From the NCBI RefSeq assembly GCF_000973725.1, contig NZ_CP009621.1, positions 4,271,001 through 4,335,000 of the forward strand: a DNA stretch of 64,000 nt. The letters run 5' to 3'. Numbering within the stretch: the first letter of the stretch is position 1; each line of letters begins with the position of its first letter. Of this stretch, positions 62,467 to 64,000 are shown piece after piece. Below the pieces are notes generated by a model. The model had not been told where the DNA came from. It searched no databases and saw nothing but the letters and a program-made list of their open reading frames with translations. This DNA comes from Pontibacter korlensis. GTDB lineage: Bacteria > Bacteroidota > Bacteroidia > Cytophagales > Hymenobacteraceae. Both the position numbers and the translations under genes were made by a program.

Positions 62467-64000
62467 TTATACTTCTTCCTCTAGTTGTACTGGCTCAATC
62501 CACTTATCATCCTCACGGATCAGCTCTATTAGCTCATCAACGGCACGGTCAGCAGGAACAGACTTTTTAACTACAGTTTGCCCGCGGTACAGTGCGATTT
62601 TGTCTTTGCCAACCCCTACATAGCCGTAGTCAGCATCGGCCATCTCGCCCGGTCCATTTACAATACAGCCCATAATACCTATCTTCACCCCTTTCAGGTG
62701 GTCGGTTCTCTTACGGATCATAGCAGTAGTCTCCTGCAGATCAAAAAGTGTTCGGCCACAGCTAGGGCAACTAATGTACTCTGTTTTGCTCATGCGCGTG
62801 CGAGCCGCCTGCAGAATACCAAAGCTTAGCTTGTTTAGCGTATCAATTGTCAGCAGCTCTTCCGCCTTCTCCTGCGCCGGCAGCAACTCTGTGCCGAGCA
62901 TTACGCCATCACCTAAACCGTCAATAAGCAAACCACCAACATCAGTAGAAGCGTACAGTTGCACCTGATCAGGTGTTAGCTCACCATACTCACGCTTGAT
63001 GATACAAGGTGTTTGCACGCCATTGTTCATTAGCCTGAAGAAGCACTTGCGTAGCTCGGGCATCGCGTGCTCGTTAGATGTGTGGAGCATAAGCACAGCA
63101 GAATTATCGTGCTTCAAAGCCTCCAGTAACTCAGGAGATAGTTCGGCAATGGTAGCAAATATGAAGTTAAGCTTCGCATGACGTTTTGCCTGGCTTAGGT
63201 ATACTGCTGCACTCATCAGCGGATGCCGATCCTCCTGCTGCTCAGCCGCTACCCATGCCTCGTAGTTTACAATTTCTTTCAGGCCGTTTGGCAACATGAA
63301 AGTAACAGGGCTGTCTCCGGTATAGATATAATCAGCACCCAGGTCATTCATGTTAAACTTATCAAGCAGCAAAGAGTATAAATGCCCTACGCTCTTAAGG
63401 TCTGCGTACTTTATGTCAGTCAAGCGGCTAAGATCAGCCACCACTCGCGGCACATTGGCACCACCTAAGTTCTCTACCTCCAAGGTCTGACGACGATGAT
63501 ATTGAAAAGGATCAATCGGTATGTTGCAAACGGGCTTGATTGGCTGCGCTTTAGCTGCACGATGCGTGTAGCGATCTATGAGTGCCTGCGCTACCGGAGC
63601 TTCTGCTTCAGGAGCCTCTGTTAACGAAACACGAACTGTATCCCCTAAACCATCTTCCAGCAAAGTACCAATGCCAACAGCTGATTTGATTCGGCCATCT
63701 TCAGCCTCCCCTGCCTCGGTTACACCAAGGTGTAGCGGGTATGGCTGCAGTTCTTCCTCATCCAGCTTTTGCACCAGCAGACGGTACGCCTGCACCATTA
63801 CCTGCGTGTTAGAAGCTTTCATAGAAATGACGATATCATAGAACCCTTCGTCTTCGCAGATGCGGATAAACTCCAGTGCGCTCTCTACCATGCCTATGGG
63901 CGTATCGCCGTAGCGACTCAGAATGCGATCAGATAAGGAGCCGTGATTAGTGCCTATACGCATAGCAGTGCCATGCTCCTTACAGATGCGCACCAGTGGC
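62467..64000 (-). CDS. ispG: 4-hydroxy-3-methylbut-2-enyl diphosphate synthase, partial (5' end outside window)
   Basis: The iron-sulfur enzyme of the MEP isoprenoid pathway converting MEcPP to HMBPP. The visible 3' part (~511 codons) starts in the TIM barrel (RIGTNHGSLSDRIL, GMVESALEFIRICED) and contains the extra middle domain found in the long IspG form of Bacteroidota, Chlamydiae and plants. It ends with the Fe-S domain: CPSCGRTLFDL (two Cys) and GIMGCIVNGPGE (third Cys). The frame stays open to the window edge (PLVRICKEHG), so the start is missing. It supplies precursors to carotenoids, among others. Confidence 0.96.
   Translation of the reverse strand, partial: PLVRICKEHGTAMRIGTNHGSLSDRILSRYGDTPIGMVESALEFIRICEDEGFYDIVISMKASNTQVMVQAYRLLVQKLDEEELQPYPLHLGVTEAGEAEDGRIKSAVGIGTLLEDGLGDTVRVSLTEAPEAEAPVAQALIDRYTHRAAKAQPIKPVCNIPIDPFQYHRRQTLEVENLGGANVPRVVADLSRLTDIKYADLKSVGHLYSLLLDKFNMNDLGADYIYTGDSPVTFMLPNGLKEIVNYEAWVAAEQQEDRHPLMSAAVYLSQAKRHAKLNFIFATIAELSPELLEALKHDNSAVLMLHTSNEHAMPELRKCFFRLMNNGVQTPCIIKREYGELTPDQVQLYASTDVGGLLIDGLGDGVMLGTELLPAQEKAEELLTIDTLNKLSFGILQAARTRMSKTEYISCPSCGRTLFDLQETTAMIRKRTDHLKGVKIGIMGCIVNGPGEMADADYGYVGVGKDKIALYRGQTVVKKSVPADRAVDELIELIREDDKWIEPVQLEEEV

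Noticed and set aside
1..64000. CRISPR arrays, tRNA and rRNA genes
   Set aside because: No regularly spaced repeats and no cloverleaf or rRNA sequence was found by reading. A tRNAscan/Infernal run would be decisive.

Overview
The window looks like a chromosomal segment of a Bacteroidota bacterium, most likely of the Cytophagales/Hymenobacteraceae (Pontibacter-like). This is inferred from protein families typical of the phylum (S46 dipeptidyl-peptidase, the long IspG form, DUF6544, a small DUF6728-like protein, a CrtA-like monooxygenase), from Bacteroidota-type promoters (TTTG-N19-TAnnTTTG) and from the lack of clear Shine-Dalgarno sequences. No rRNA, tRNA or CRISPR array was seen. Most of the window is ordinary housekeeping and metabolic sequence, with short intergenic gaps and many clear intrinsic terminators.

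Layout. 0-9.3 kb: a winged-helix fragment, a MORN-like secreted protein, PIN-PhoH, SRPBCC and DUF1232 proteins, an Asp/Glu-type S46 peptidase (DPP11-like), an M19 dipeptidase, a methyltransferase and a small membrane protein. 9.4-16 kb: a tetR-tolC-MFP-RND efflux cluster with a well-formed promoter and a palindrome at the expected transcription start. 16-21.8 kb: a 2,4-dienoyl-CoA-reductase-type SDR, a nuclease A inhibitor (NuiA) homologue, a CrtI-like oxidoreductase, a YeeZ-like protein, an HI0933 flavoprotein and a DUF2383 protein. 21.9-22.5 kb: copy A of a mobile element, fused to the start of a DUF6544 gene. 23.5-26.6 kb: a DEAD-box helicase, a 0.7-kb gene-free stretch rich in inverted repeats, and a gene of unknown function. 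26.7-33.7 kb: an AddA-like and an AddB-like helicase-nuclease pair with a VOC gene between them. 33.8-46.2 kb: FUSC, aldo/keto reductase, Gfo/Idh/MocA, AraC - aldehyde dehydrogenase - DUF779, a holin-like membrane protein, MsrA, PabC-like, 2'-5' RNA ligase-like, SDR, MBL-fold, DUF1569-like and ThyA. 46.3-57.5 kb: an MMPL/RND transporter, a coiled-coil protein, an SF1B helicase, SlyD, a TAT-exported oxidoreductase, AcpH, a PNPOx-like protein, CrtA-like, LysE, a frameshifted DUF1003 gene and a DsbA-like protein. 57.7-64 kb: LeuS, mobile element copy B, MarR, a 55-residue membrane protein and IspG, which runs off the window.

The most unusual feature is a pair of ~98% similar (in the part compared by eye), inverted, ~550-bp elements (21918-22459 and 60783-61341). 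Each sits exactly 3' of TTAC and ends exactly in TCAA, with subterminal hairpins, as expected for IS608-type (IS200/IS605) single-strand transposition. Neither carries a transposase. Inside are an IS110-like transposase N-terminus and a TnpB C-terminal remnant that overlaps what would be an omega-RNA 3' end. They look like non-autonomous, possibly RNA-producing, elements.
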